Of a stretch of DNA of 64,000 nucleotides, positions 9,435-19,286 are shown piece after piece (the stretch's first letter is position 1; each line of letters begins with the position of its first letter). The translations under genes were made by a program, and so were the position numbers. The notes beneath the pieces are model-generated. The model searched no databases, was not told the origin of the DNA, and saw only the letters and a list, made by a program, of their open reading frames with translations. The stretch spans positions 4,767,501 to 4,831,500 of the forward strand of contig NZ_CP047146.1 of assembly GCF_009834125.1 (NCBI RefSeq). The letters run 5' to 3'. The stretch is from Streptomyces sp. GS7. Lineage in GTDB: Bacteria; Actinomycetota; Actinomycetes; Streptomycetales; Streptomycetaceae.

Positions 9435-12400
9435 TCATTTCAGCCAGTGGAGGCACCGGCGGGCCAGGTCGCCGATGGACGTGCTGTTGACGATCTCCAG
9501 CATGGGGAGATTGCACCCGAGTCGCTGCTGAAGAGCGCCCATGAGCTCGGCCCCCATGAGGGAGTCGACACCGAGATCCGACAGGGAGCGGTCGGGCGGC
9601 AGCCGGTCCGGGGTCGTCTGGAGCACTCCCGCCAGCGCACGGGTGAGGACGTCGGTGATCAGCGCGAGGGCGGACTCCGGTGTGGCGGAGGCGAGTTGGC
9701 TCGCCAGGTTCTCGTCGCCGTCGCGGGCGCCGTGGCCTTTCGCCAGCACGGTGGAGAAGCGGGCTGCGGCCGGGACGATCTGCTGGATCCGGTGCCAGTC
9801 GATGTCGGCCAGGACGGCCACGTCGTCCTCGGCCGGCAGGGAGCCGAAAAGCCGCAGGAGTTCATCGGCGGGGACCGGTGGCATGCCGATGGTCCGCAGG
9901 TAGGCGGTCATGTCGTTGCGGGCGGCGTGACCGACGTCGGCGACCGCGCCCCAGCCCACGGCCAGCGCGGGCAGGCCGTCGCGGCGGCGGGACCTGGCAA
10001 GCGCCTCCAGGAACACGTTGGCCGCAACGTAGCTGCTTTGGTGGAGGTTTCCGGTCATCCCGGTTACCGAGGAGGCGAGCACGAAGAAGGCGAGGTCGCG
10101 GTCGCGGGTCAGCTCGTCCAGTACGGCCGCGCCCCCTGCCTTGGGGGCCAGAACGGACCGGAGGCGTTCTTCGGTGAGATCCATCAAGGGGCCGTCGTCG
10201 AACGTCGCGGCAGCGTGGACGATGCCGCGCAGGGGGTGTTGGCGGGTGTCGACGTGGTCCAGGACCGCGCGCATGGCGGCGGCGTCCCCCGCGTCCGCGG
10301 CATGCACGGTGACGTGGACGCCCCGTCCGTGCAACGCGTCGAGCAACGCCGGCGCTTCGGGGTGGTCCGCTCCGCGGCGGCCGGTCAGGGCCAGCCGGCG
10401 TGCTCCTTGTCGGACCAGCCACTGGGCGGTGGCGGCACCGAAGCCGCCGAGGCCGCCGGTGACGAGGTACGTCGCCTCACGGTCCAGCACCACCGGCGGG
10501 AGCGGGTCCGGAACGTGCGGCGGCGACTCCAGGGAGACCACGACCTTGCCGATGTGCCGTGAGTGCTGGAGTGCCTCGAACGCATCGGTGATCCGGTCGG
10601 CCGGGTAGACGTGGTGCAGGATGGGACCGTAGATGCCGTTCCGCACCCGTCTGGCGATCTCCGGGCCCTCGACGCCCGCGATGTCCGGGTGGTGGGTGAG
10701 GAGTTCGTGGATGTCCCCCACCGCCGACAGCGTGAGGTTGTTGAGGAACGGGCGCATCGGCAACCGGCTGTTGTGGTACAGGTCTCGCTTGCCCAGCTCG
10801 ATGAAGCGGCCGCCGCTTCGCAGTGACTCAAGGCCCCGGCTGATCGCCTCGCCGGCAAGGGAGTTGAGGACGACGTCCACGCCCTGGCCGCCGGTGATCT
10901 CCTTGACCTGGTGGGCGAAGTCCAAGGAGCGGGAATCCAGTACGTGCCGCACGCCCAGCAGCCGCAGCAGGTCGCGTTTGGCGGGGGTCCCCGCGGTGGC
11001 GATGACCTGGGCACCGACGTGTGCGGCGTACTGCAGCGTGGCCAGGCCCACACCGCCGGCGGCTCCGTGCACCAGAATGCTTTCGCCGGGTGCGAGGCGG
11101 GCCAGCCGGTGCAGGCTGTGGTGGACGGTGAGGTAGACGCCCGGCAGGGTGGTGGCCTGGCAGAAGTCCATCCCGTCGGGGATGTGGCCGGTCAGCGTCT
11201 CCTGGACGGTGGCGTGCGAGCCCAGCATGTCGGCGCCGAAGCCGAAGACGCGATCCCCGACCGCGAATCGGGTGACGCGGGAGCCGACGGCGATCACCAC
11301 GCCGGCGCACTCGAGCCCGAGGCCGTGGCCCGTGCCGGGTGCGCCGCCACGCCGCGCGGTGCTCAGCGGGATGAGGTCGAGGGCCTGCAGGACGTCCCGG
11401 TAGTTGAGCGCGGCGGCCCGTACGGAGACGAGTACCTCGTCCGGTGCCGGGGCCGGGGGCTCGGCGGGCTCCCACACCACCCGGTAGGTCCGTCCGGGAG
11501 AGTGCAGCCGCAGGGCGAAGCAGCTGCCTTCGGGGGCGGGCGCGCCGGTGGTGAGCGTGGGTCGCGCATGGATCCGGGGCACGAAGCGTCCGGAGGGGGT
11601 GAGGAGAATTTCGTCCTCGGTGGTGGGACCGACGAGCTCCGCGGCCAGCCGGCCGGCATCGGTGTCCGGGCTGTCACCGCGCTCCAGCGCGATGCGGCGG
11701 ACGGCTAGTTGAGGATGCTCGGCGCCCAGGCAGCGCGCCGCTCCCCAGAGGGTCGCGGCCTCCGACGCCAGAGGACGTTCGGGAGCCGGCAGCGCCCCGG
11801 TCGGCGGTGTGACGAGCCACAGGGAAACATCGCTGCGTTGGGCGGCCGCAGTGACCACGGCCCGCAGCGCGGCCAGGCGGCGCACCGCACGGTCGGTGTC
11901 CAGGTGCCGGGAGTGCTCGTCCTCCCCGCCGAGGAACAGCACGACCCCTACGTCGCCGGAGTGTGCGTCGAGCAGGCCCGACCATGCCCCGGGGTCGGTG
12001 CCGGGCGTGGCGCGGCGCGCGCCGAGGTGTCGGACGGTTGCCTCGGCGAGCGGGTCCTGCGGAGATTCCGACGCGACGATCCAGGTTCCCGTCTCCTCGG
12101 TGGGCGCGGCCCGGGTGGCGGGCTCGGTGCGGTGGGGCCGCCGGGCGAGCAGCAGCGAGGACCCTGGGTGTCCCCAGGTGGCAGGGGCGTCAAATCCGCT
12201 GTCGGACAGGACTGTTGCCCATGCCTCGGCCGACAGCAGCGGCCCTGCTGGGCGCAGACCGGTGTCGTGCCGGTCCCAGAAGCCGGGGAGCAGACCGGAC
12301 AGCAGGGCCCATGCCGCCGGGTCGTGGGGCTCGGTCGCGAACAGCCCTCCGCCGTCCGCGAGAAGCCGCCGGATGTGGTCGAGCGAGCCGCGCAGGTCCT

Positions 12401-15400
12401 TGGCGGTGTGCAGCGCGTGCCCGGCGATCACGAGGTCGAAGCCGGCCTCTGGCAGTCCCTGCTCGATGGGGTCCGCATCGAGGTCCAGTACCTCGTAATC
12501 GACGAAGTCGTACTCGCCGAACTGACGCCTGAGCCGGGGGAAGAAGCTGTCGGAGAGGTCGGTGCACAGGTACCGGGTGCGCTCGGGCGGCAGGGCGGGA
12601 AGGACAGCGGCGGTGGTGCCGCCACTACCGGCACCGACCTCCAGCACACGCAACGGCCGGTCGAGGGGCCAGTTCGCGACGACGGTCTCGACCGCGGCAC
12701 GGAGGGCGCGGGTGCCGAACCGTGCCATGCCGCCCCCGGCGTAGAGCTCCTCCAGCAGAGGGCGGTTGGTCGCCGAGAGGAGGACATCCGCCGGTTCGAC
12801 GCGCCCCCGCAACACCTCCGGCAGACGCGAACCGCAGGTGCCGAGCAAGGTGAGTTCCACGGCAAGGTCAGGATGCCGCCGGGTGAGTTCGCGGACGCGT
12901 TCCCCCGGTGCCCCGTGCCGCACGATCCGCCACCCCCGGTCGTCCGACACGACCAGCCCGTGGTCCCGCGCCACGTCGAGCAGCACTTCGAGCAGGGGGA
13001 CGTACGGGGCCGCGGCGCCGGCGTCGATCAGGTCGGCGGTGGTGAAGGCGCCCGCCTCGGAGCCGGGGAGCAGTTCCGCGACTGCGGCCGTCACGAAGTG
13101 CGCGCCCAGCTCCCGGGACGCGTCGACCGCATGCGCCCCGCCTTCCGGCTCGTGCACCGCCTCCCGGCACTTGTCCGCGATGGCAGCAGGGTCGGGCAGC
13201 GGGCTGGGGCCGACGGGATCCTGGCCGGGCCGGCAGTCGGCCCGCAACACGGTGACGTGGCGGATGGCGCCGGTGGCGGACGATCTGGTGAACTGGCGCA
13301 GCCTTACGCCTTCCAGGGCCAGGCAGACCATGCCGTCGGCGTCGAGGACCATGAGGTCCAAGAGCGACTCCCGGGCGGACCGGGCCCGCAGCCGGGCGTG
13401 GAAATGGCCCTCGGCGGGCAGTGGCCGCCAGGCACGTACCCGGTCGATGGACGCGGGCAGGCAGGGCTTTCCCTGGACGGCCAGCTCCTCCAGCAGGATG
13501 AGACCGGTCTGAACCGCGCCGTCCAGCAGCGCGGGGTGTGCCTCGTAGCCCGAGAGATCGGCCTTGGCGGTGTAGCGGGTCAGGGACTGTGTCCCATCGG
13601 TACGGAGATCCTCGGTCAGCACCAGGAAGTCGGGACCGTACGCGACTCCGACCTGCTTCATCAGCTCGTAGAACTCCTCCGCCGTCCAGTGGTCGGGCAG
13701 TCCGGCGGCGAGGTGTCCGATGTCGACGCGTTGGGGCTGTGGCTCGAGCAGTCTGCGGACCCGCCCCCGGGCGTGCTCCTGCCAGGCGTCCCCGCCGTCA
13801 CCACGGCTGGCGATGCGCAGCAGGCCGTCGTCCGCCGAAAGCGTCGTCTGGACCTGTACCTGCCGGTCGTTGTCGAACGGCAGCACCAGCGCGCGGGGGA
13901 TGGCGAGGTCGCTGATCTCCACGGCGTGGTCCCAGGCGCGCCGGCCTGCCGCCAGTGCCATCTCGGTGAAGCCGGCGGCCGGCATGAGCACCGCGTCAGC
14001 GATCCGGTGGCCCTCGAGCCAGGGAGCGCGCGCGGGATCGAAGGAGCCGTGCCAGGAGGGGTCGGCCAGGGCCGCCCGCTCACCCAGCAGCGGGTGGTCG
14101 ACCGTGCCGTCTCCGCAGCGGCGCGCCCAGGCGCCCGGGTCGCCGTTCCAGTGGCGCTCGCGCTCCCACGGATAGGCGGGCAGGTCCACCACACGGCCTG
14201 GGCGCGGGAAGAAGGAAGCCCCCGTGTCGCCCGCCGCCACCAGGTGGGCGACGGCAGTGCGCACCGCCGTGGCCTCGCAGGTGTCCCGGCTCAGGGTGGG
14301 TACGACGGTGAGCGGCCGGCCGGGGGCCGGTCGCCGCAGGTAGCTGCAGAGCACGGGGTGCGGTCCGACCTCGACGAAGATGTCGCAGCCCCGGTCGCGG
14401 AGTTCGGCGACGGCCGGTGCGAACAGCACCGTGTCGCGCAGATTTCTCCACCAGTAGGCGGCGTCCATCTCGGGGCCGTTGAGCACCGTGCCCGTGGTGG
14501 CCGAGGCGTACGCGGTGTGTGCCCGCTGCGGCTTGAGATCGGTCAGGGCCGGGAAGAGCCGGCTCTCGAGGCCGTCCATGGCGTGGCTGTGGAAGGCGTA
14601 CCGCAGGCCCAGGTCCTGGAAGAAGATCCCCTGCTGCTGCAGTTCATGGCCCAGTCGGGCCAGGGCCGCCGCATCCCCGCTGACCGTCACGTCCCGCGCG
14701 CTGTTGATCCCGGCGATCTCCAGCCGCCCCTCGTACGGCTCCAGCAGCAGCCTGGCCTGTCGCTCGTCCGTGCCGACGGCCGCCATGCCCCAGTCCCCGG
14801 CAGTCGACGCCTGCGCCTGGGACCGTTCCACCACGACCCGTGCCGCGGCTTCCAGGTCGAGCGCCCCGGCGGCCCATGCGGCAGCCATCTCACCGGCACT
14901 GTGACCGACCACCCCGGCCGGACGGACACCATGCGCCCTCAGCATTTCGACCAGCCCGGTCTGCACGGCGAACAGGAGCGGTTGGACGACATCGGTGGAG
15001 TCGCCCCGCCGGCACTCGGTCAACTCCTCCAGCACGGACCAGCCGAGGAGCGGACGCAGCGCCTCGTCCGCCTCTTCGACGGCCGTCCGGAAGACCGGGT
15101 CGGCGGTGAGCAGGCCGGCTCCCATTCCGGCCCACTGGGAGCCGTTGCCGGAGAACGCAAAAGCCACGCTCCCTCGTTCGGCGGCGGCTGCCAGGGAACC
15201 GGCGGCGATGTCCCGCTCTCCGGCGGCCAGTTGTCGCAGGAGTGCGGCGGCCTCACCCGGGGTGTCGGCCAGCACCGCTCCCCGGTGGAGGTGGTGGCCT
15301 CGCCGGAGGCAGGAGGTGTACGCCAGGTCGTAGAACTCCTCCTCGGCGCAGCTTTCGAGTCGCCGCGCCATGCGACCGGCCGCGCCGGCGGCCGCTTCGG

Positions 15401-16763
15401 CGGTACGGGCCGAGACGACGACCGGCAGGGGGCCCGACGGCGGCTCCTCGCGGACCGGTTCGGGCGCCGTGGTGAGGATGATGTGGGCGTTGGCACCGCC
15501 GAACCCGAAGGAATTCACCCCGGCCACGGCCCGCGCGTCCGATGGCTGCCGCAGTGCACGGGCCTCGGTCGCGGGAGCGAGCCGCAGACCCTCGAAGTCG
15601 ATGGCGGGGTTGAGCGGAAGGGCGTGCAGATTGGCCGGTACCAGGCCATGGCGCAGCACCAGCATGGCCTTGAACAGTCCCGCCATGCCCGACCCCGGTT
15701 CCAGGTGGCCCAGTTGACTCTTGACGGACCCCACCGGCAGCGGTCGGCCCGAGGCCCGCCGGGTGCCCAGAGCCGCTCCGACGGCCCGGCATTCCGTCGG
15801 GTCCCCGATGGGGGTGCCGGTGCCGTGCAGTTCCAGATAGGCGACCTCGTCCGCGTCGATGCCCGCCGTCCGGTAGACCTCGCGCAACAGCGCCTCTTGG
15901 GCTTCGTGGCTCGGCTGTGCCAGCCCCGGGGTACGGCCGTCGGAGTTGACGCCGTTGCCGAGGATCACGGCATGGATCCGGTCGCCGTCCGCCAGAGCGC
16001 GCGCCAGAGGTTTGAGGACCACCAGGCCGCCGCCCTCCGCCCGCACGTAGCCGTCGGCCTCCGCCGAGAACGTGCGGCAGCGCCCGGTCGGGGAGAGCAT
16101 CGACGCCTTGGCGAACCCGACGAACTCGAAAGGACTGAGCAGCACATGGACACCGCCCGCCAGCGCGGCCCCGCAACGCCCTGTGCGCAGCGCCTCGCAG
16201 GCGTGGTGCAGCGCGACCAGGGCCGAGGAGCACGCGGTGTCCACGGCGAGGCTGGGGCCTCGCAGGTCCAGGAAGTGCGAGGCCCGGTTGGCGACATTCG
16301 ACATGGCGGCGCCCGTCATCGTGTAGGCGTCGGTCGACTTCCCCTCCAGTCCCTGCAGCACTCCGAACGCCGGGCTGGAGACGCCCGCGTAGACGGCGGT
16401 GTCGGACCCGGCGAGCGACGCGGCCGCGATACCGGCGTCGTCCAGGGCTTCCACCGCCATTTCCAGGAAGAGTCGTTGCTGGGGATCCGTGCGTCCCGCC
16501 TCGCGCGGCGACATGCCGAAGTAGCCGGCGTCGAAGTGGTGAATGTCGTCGAGGTAACCGCCTGCGAGCGTGTAGGACTTCGCCGGTCTCCAGGACACCG
16601 GGTCGAGCCATTGGCCCGGGTCGAACCGTTCCGGGGGGAATTCACCGATCAGGTCCCGCCCTTCGACGAGTGCGGTCCACAGTCCGTCCAGGTCATTGAT
16701 TCCGCCTGGAAGCCGACAGGCCACCCCCACCACGGCAATGGCGTCGGAATCGTCGTGCATCAT
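9435..16763 (-). CDS. Second highly reducing type I polyketide synthase, KS-AT-DH-MT-ER-KR-ACP
   Basis: A 2,442-residue synthase with the same domain order as the first PKS. Visible active sites are KS Cys178 (DTACSSAL), AT Ser622 (GHSAGEM), DH His919 in HRIADAVLMP (Asp at the usual Gly position), a methyltransferase EVGAGSGG near 1377, ER HGAAGGVG near 1899, KR TGGLGGFG near 2101 and ACP Ser2401 (GVDSLMG). The AT has DVVQP and YAFHS, a mix of methylmalonyl-like and malonyl-like signatures, so the extender is uncertain. There is no thioesterase. I chose ATG 16763 because AAAGGA lies seven bases upstream and MMHDDSDAIAVVG begins the KS; an ATG at 16862 would add an unconserved leader. The gene is divergent from the MMPL exporter and followed by the CocE hydrolase. 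The two PKSs are clear paralogues but not close copies. Confidence 0.95.
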   Translation of the reverse strand: MMHDDSDAIAVVGVACRLPGGINDLDGLWTALVEGRDLIGEFPPERFDPGQWLDPVSWRPAKSYTLAGGYLDDIHHFDAGYFGMSPREAGRTDPQQRLFLEMAVEALDDAGIAAASLAGSDTAVYAGVSSPAFGVLQGLEGKSTDAYTMTGAAMSNVANRASHFLDLRGPSLAVDTACSSALVALHHACEALRTGRCGAALAGGVHVLLSPFEFVGFAKASMLSPTGRCRTFSAEADGYVRAEGGGLVVLKPLARALADGDRIHAVILGNGVNSDGRTPGLAQPSHEAQEALLREVYRTAGIDADEVAYLELHGTGTPIGDPTECRAVGAALGTRRASGRPLPVGSVKSQLGHLEPGSGMAGLFKAMLVLRHGLVPANLHALPLNPAIDFEGLRLAPATEARALRQPSDARAVAGVNSFGFGGANAHIILTTAPEPVREEPPSGPLPVVVSARTAEAAAGAAGRMARRLESCAEEEFYDLAYTSCLRRGHHLHRGAVLADTPGEAAALLRQLAAGERDIAAGSLAAAAERGSVAFAFSGNGSQWAGMGAGLLTADPVFRTAVEEADEALRPLLGWSVLEELTECRRGDSTDVVQPLLFAVQTGLVEMLRAHGVRPAGVVGHSAGEMAAAWAAGALDLEAAARVVVERSQAQASTAGDWGMAAVGTDERQARLLLEPYEGRLEIAGINSARDVTVSGDAAALARLGHELQQQGIFFQDLGLRYAFHSHAMDGLESRLFPALTDLKPQRAHTAYASATTGTVLNGPEMDAAYWWRNLRDTVLFAPAVAELRDRGCDIFVEVGPHPVLCSYLRRPAPGRPLTVVPTLSRDTCEATAVRTAVAHLVAAGDTGASFFPRPGRVVDLPAYPWERERHWNGDPGAWARRCGDGTVDHPLLGERAALADPSWHGSFDPARAPWLEGHRIADAVLMPAAGFTEMALAAGRRAWDHAVEISDLAIPRALVLPFDNDRQVQVQTTLSADDGLLRIASRGDGGDAWQEHARGRVRRLLEPQPQRVDIGHLAAGLPDHWTAEEFYELMKQVGVAYGPDFLVLTEDLRTDGTQSLTRYTAKADLSGYEAHPALLDGAVQTGLILLEELAVQGKPCLPASIDRVRAWRPLPAEGHFHARLRARSARESLLDLMVLDADGMVCLALEGVRLRQFTRSSATGAIRHVTVLRADCRPGQDPVGPSPLPDPAAIADKCREAVHEPEGGAHAVDASRELGAHFVTAAVAELLPGSEAGAFTTADLIDAGAAAPYVPLLEVLLDVARDHGLVVSDDRGWRIVRHGAPGERVRELTRRHPDLAVELTLLGTCGSRLPEVLRGRVEPADVLLSATNRPLLEELYAGGGMARFGTRALRAAVETVVANWPLDRPLRVLEVGAGSGGTTAAVLPALPPERTRYLCTDLSDSFFPRLRRQFGEYDFVDYEVLDLDADPIEQGLPEAGFDLVIAGHALHTAKDLRGSLDHIRRLLADGGGLFATEPHDPAAWALLSGLLPGFWDRHDTGLRPAGPLLSAEAWATVLSDSGFDAPATWGHPGSSLLLARRPHRTEPATRAAPTEETGTWIVASESPQDPLAEATVRHLGARRATPGTDPGAWSGLLDAHSGDVGVVLFLGGEDEHSRHLDTDRAVRRLAALRAVVTAAAQRSDVSLWLVTPPTGALPAPERPLASEAATLWGAARCLGAEHPQLAVRRIALERGDSPDTDAGRLAAELVGPTTEDEILLTPSGRFVPRIHARPTLTTGAPAPEGSCFALRLHSPGRTYRVVWEPAEPPAPAPDEVLVSVRAAALNYRDVLQALDLIPLSTARRGGAPGTGHGLGLECAGVVIAVGSRVTRFAVGDRVFGFGADMLGSHATVQETLTGHIPDGMDFCQATTLPGVYLTVHHSLHRLARLAPGESILVHGAAGGVGLATLQYAAHVGAQVIATAGTPAKRDLLRLLGVRHVLDSRSLDFAHQVKEITGGQGVDVVLNSLAGEAISRGLESLRSGGRFIELGKRDLYHNSRLPMRPFLNNLTLSAVGDIHELLTHHPDIAGVEGPEIARRVRNGIYGPILHHVYPADRITDAFEALQHSRHIGKVVVSLESPPHVPDPLPPVVLDREATYLVTGGLGGFGAATAQWLVRQGARRLALTGRRGADHPEAPALLDALHGRGVHVTVHAADAGDAAAMRAVLDHVDTRQHPLRGIVHAAATFDDGPLMDLTEERLRSVLAPKAGGAAVLDELTRDRDLAFFVLASSVTGMTGNLHQSSYVAANVFLEALARSRRRDGLPALAVGWGAVADVGHAARNDMTAYLRTIGMPPVPADELLRLFGSLPAEDDVAVLADIDWHRIQQIVPAAARFSTVLAKGHGARDGDENLASQLASATPESALALITDVLTRALAGVLQTTPDRLPPDRSLSDLGVDSLMGAELMGALQQRLGCNLPMLEIVNSTSIGDLARRCLHWLK

Positions 16764-17030
16764 GATAATTCCTTTATTGGAGAGAGTCGCGGCATTGGCT
16801 ACACAGCGGCCGCACACAGGCGTGTAACGAGCTGGCGGCATCAACGTTTCGGACCGATTCACCGGGGACGGAGATCACTTCGCTACGGGTGGCAATTCCT
16901 ACTCCGTATGGTGAGCCCGCATTTGGTTCTGACCACCCTTCGCAATGTCGCATGCCACTCTGTGCCCGAGAGGGAAATCCGGGATTGCGCATCCGGTGAC
17001 CGCAAAGCGTATGAGGAGACGAGATTCACT
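16764..17030. promoter_or_regulatory. Divergent intergenic region between PKS 2 and the MMPL exporter
   Basis: A 267 bp non-coding gap separates the leftward PKS and the rightward exporter, so it should hold both promoters and probably shared control sites. The PKS ribosome site (AAAGGA) and the exporter site (AGGAG near 17014) lie at its two ends. I could not identify a convincing -35/-10 pair or a strong operator by eye. Confidence 0.5.
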
Positions 17031-19286
17031 GTGCCGCCCGATGCCTGCGTGGAAAGCCGGGGAAGCGACGCGGCGGCAGCCGCCGGCCAGATGAGCTGGA
17101 CAGGTCGTCTGGGAGTCGGCGCCGCCAGACGTTGGCGCTTCGTGGTGGCGACCTGGGTCCTGCTCGCTGTCCTCTCTTCGATTCTCCTTCCCTTTCAGTT
17201 GGGCAGGTTGAGCATTCCCACCACCGATATGGCGGACTCCCCAGCCCGTCAGGCCGCCGCGCTCATCAGCAGGGGATTTCCCCGGCTGGGCTCCGAACAG
17301 ATGATTCTCGCCTTCGACTCGCCGGATCTGCCGGCCACCGATCCCGCCTATCAGAAAGCCGTTTCATCGACCGCGCGGGCCCTGATTTCCCAGGCGGGTG
17401 CCGGCACGGTACTGCCGGTGCCCAAAGTGACCGGGCAGAACCCCCGTCATTCCTATGTGTCCATCGGTGTCATGGGTGATGAAGCCGCGCGTCAACGGCG
17501 CCTGCGTTCCCTGCAGATGGTCGCCTACCGCACGGCACATGGGACATCCGGTGGGCACGTCAGAGTGGCGGTCGTGGGTCTTACGCCCGTGCTGGCCGAA
17601 CTGGTCCATGCCGACGTGAACGACTTGCGGCTCGTCGAGAGCGTCACCGTGCCCGCCGCCTTCCTGCTGCTGGCCCTCGGCCTCGGTGCGTTGGGGGCTG
17701 CCGCCGTCCCCGTGGTGGTCGCCGCATCGGCGATCCTCGTCAGCACAGGCACTTTGATGGCCATAAGCCTCATGACCCGGGTGGACACCACGATGCTCAC
17801 CGTGACCACGAGTATCGGCCTCGGGCTCGGTCTGGACTACGCGCTGCTGATCCTCCTGCGCTACCGACAGGCCCGTGCCCGTGGTGACACACCGTACGAG
17901 GCCACCGCCCAGGCAACGGCGACGGCGGGTACCACGGTCTCCTGGTGCGCGCTCGTGGTCGTGGCCACCAGCGCGGCCCTGCTGATCATTCCGGTCCGGA
18001 ACGTGCGCATGCTGGCGTTGGCGGCCATGACCACCACCTGCATCACGCTCGGCGCCGCACTCACCTTGTTGCCCGCTCTGCTGCCCCGCATCGACCGGTT
18101 GCTGGACCTTGGCCGCCTCCGCCGGCGGAGGACGGGGCCGGGAGTATCCAGGACCCACCGGTGGTGGACCCGCTGGACGCTTCATCTCATGCGCCGCCCC
18201 TGGCCGTACTGTCTGGGGGCGCTCGCGGTGCTGGTCCTGGCCGCCGTCCCGGTCCTGGGCATCCGCCTGGGGCTGCACTACGACCGTACCGCCATCGCAC
18301 GCACGGAGACCGGCCGAGGGCTGATCCAGATGGAGAACGACCGGCTCGCCAGCGTGACCCTCCTCGCCCTGCCACATGCGCCCGGCGCTCCGCCCGTGGA
18401 CACCACAGCCCTGGCGACGGCTCTGCGTAACGACCCACGCGTGGCTCTGACCGGCTCACTGGACAACGGCACCGATCTCACCATGCTGGCCGTCGGCGAG
18501 CGAAACGCTCCCGACAGCGCGGCCTCAGCCGCCCTCCTCACCCGCATCCGTCAGGTCGCGTCGCGAGTCCTGCCCGCCGGGCAGCCTGTTCTCATCGCGG
18601 GACCGGCGGCTGCGCTCAAGGACCTGACGCATACCGCCGTCACAGGCCTGTGGCAGGTGGCGGCGATCGTGCTGACCGGATCCTTCGCACTGCTGCTGGT
18701 GCTCTTCCGCAGCGTGCTGATCCCTCTCAAAGCGATCGCGATGAACATTCTCGCCGTCGGGGCGGCCTTCGGTGTGCTCACCGTGGTCGCCAGGGGAACG
18801 TCATCGGCGGGTCAGATCAATGTTCTGATCCCGCTGCTCGCCTTTGCGCTGATCTTCGGCCTCTCCATGGACTACGAGGTGTTCCTGGTCCACCGCATCG
18901 CCGAGCACTACAGGCGCTGCGGTGACAACACCGCGGCCGTCGCGCACAGTTTGCAGCACACCGCCCAGACCATCACCCTCGCCGCGAGCGTCATGATCGT
19001 CACGTTTGCGGGTCTGCTCGCCACGCACCGCCAGGACTTCCAGCAGATGGGCCTGGCAGTCGCCGCGGCCATCGCCATCGACATCACCGTCGTCCGCATT
19101 GTTCTGGTGCCCTCGCTCATGCGGCTCCTGGACCACCGCAACTGGTGGCTGCCACGGCCGCTGGCACGTCTGCTCCCCGGGCCGGGGATCGCCCGGCAGG
19201 AGGCGGGTCGGCCGGCGAGCCACCACACCGCGCATCAGACCGACTGCACGTCACCGACGCCGACACCGACAGGAGAACAACCATGA
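17031..19286 (+). CDS. MMPL/RND family exporter
   Basis: A 751-residue membrane protein with the MMPL layout: one N-terminal membrane segment, a polar extracytoplasmic domain, a block of five membrane segments (around GLGLGLDYALLILLRYR), a cytoplasmic linker, then a second copy of the same plan (LIFGLSMDYEVFLVHRI). The two GLxxDY elements are typical of the family, which exports lipids and polyketides and is driven by proton flow. I chose GTG 17031 after AGGAG at 17014-17018; the spacing of 12 is a little long, and ATG 17091 is an alternative that still keeps the first membrane segment. It is divergent from PKS 2 and overlaps the next gene by ATGA, so it probably exports the cluster product. 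Confidence 0.9.
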   Translation: MPPDACVESRGSDAAAAAGQMSWTGRLGVGAARRWRFVVATWVLLAVLSSILLPFQLGRLSIPTTDMADSPARQAAALISRGFPRLGSEQMILAFDSPDLPATDPAYQKAVSSTARALISQAGAGTVLPVPKVTGQNPRHSYVSIGVMGDEAARQRRLRSLQMVAYRTAHGTSGGHVRVAVVGLTPVLAELVHADVNDLRLVESVTVPAAFLLLALGLGALGAAAVPVVVAASAILVSTGTLMAISLMTRVDTTMLTVTTSIGLGLGLDYALLILLRYRQARARGDTPYEATAQATATAGTTVSWCALVVVATSAALLIIPVRNVRMLALAAMTTTCITLGAALTLLPALLPRIDRLLDLGRLRRRRTGPGVSRTHRWWTRWTLHLMRRPWPYCLGALAVLVLAAVPVLGIRLGLHYDRTAIARTETGRGLIQMENDRLASVTLLALPHAPGAPPVDTTALATALRNDPRVALTGSLDNGTDLTMLAVGERNAPDSAASAALLTRIRQVASRVLPAGQPVLIAGPAAALKDLTHTAVTGLWQVAAIVLTGSFALLLVLFRSVLIPLKAIAMNILAVGAAFGVLTVVARGTSSAGQINVLIPLLAFALIFGLSMDYEVFLVHRIAEHYRRCGDNTAAVAHSLQHTAQTITLAASVMIVTFAGLLATHRQDFQQMGLAVAAAIAIDITVVRIVLVPSLMRLLDHRNWWLPRPLARLLPGPGIARQEAGRPASHHTAHQTDCTSPTPTPTGEQP

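Noticed and set aside
11709..17030. Long open extension upstream of the MMPL exporter in the same frame
   Set aside because: It runs antisense through PKS 2 and its translation is low-complexity. The conserved exporter sequence begins after GTG 17031.
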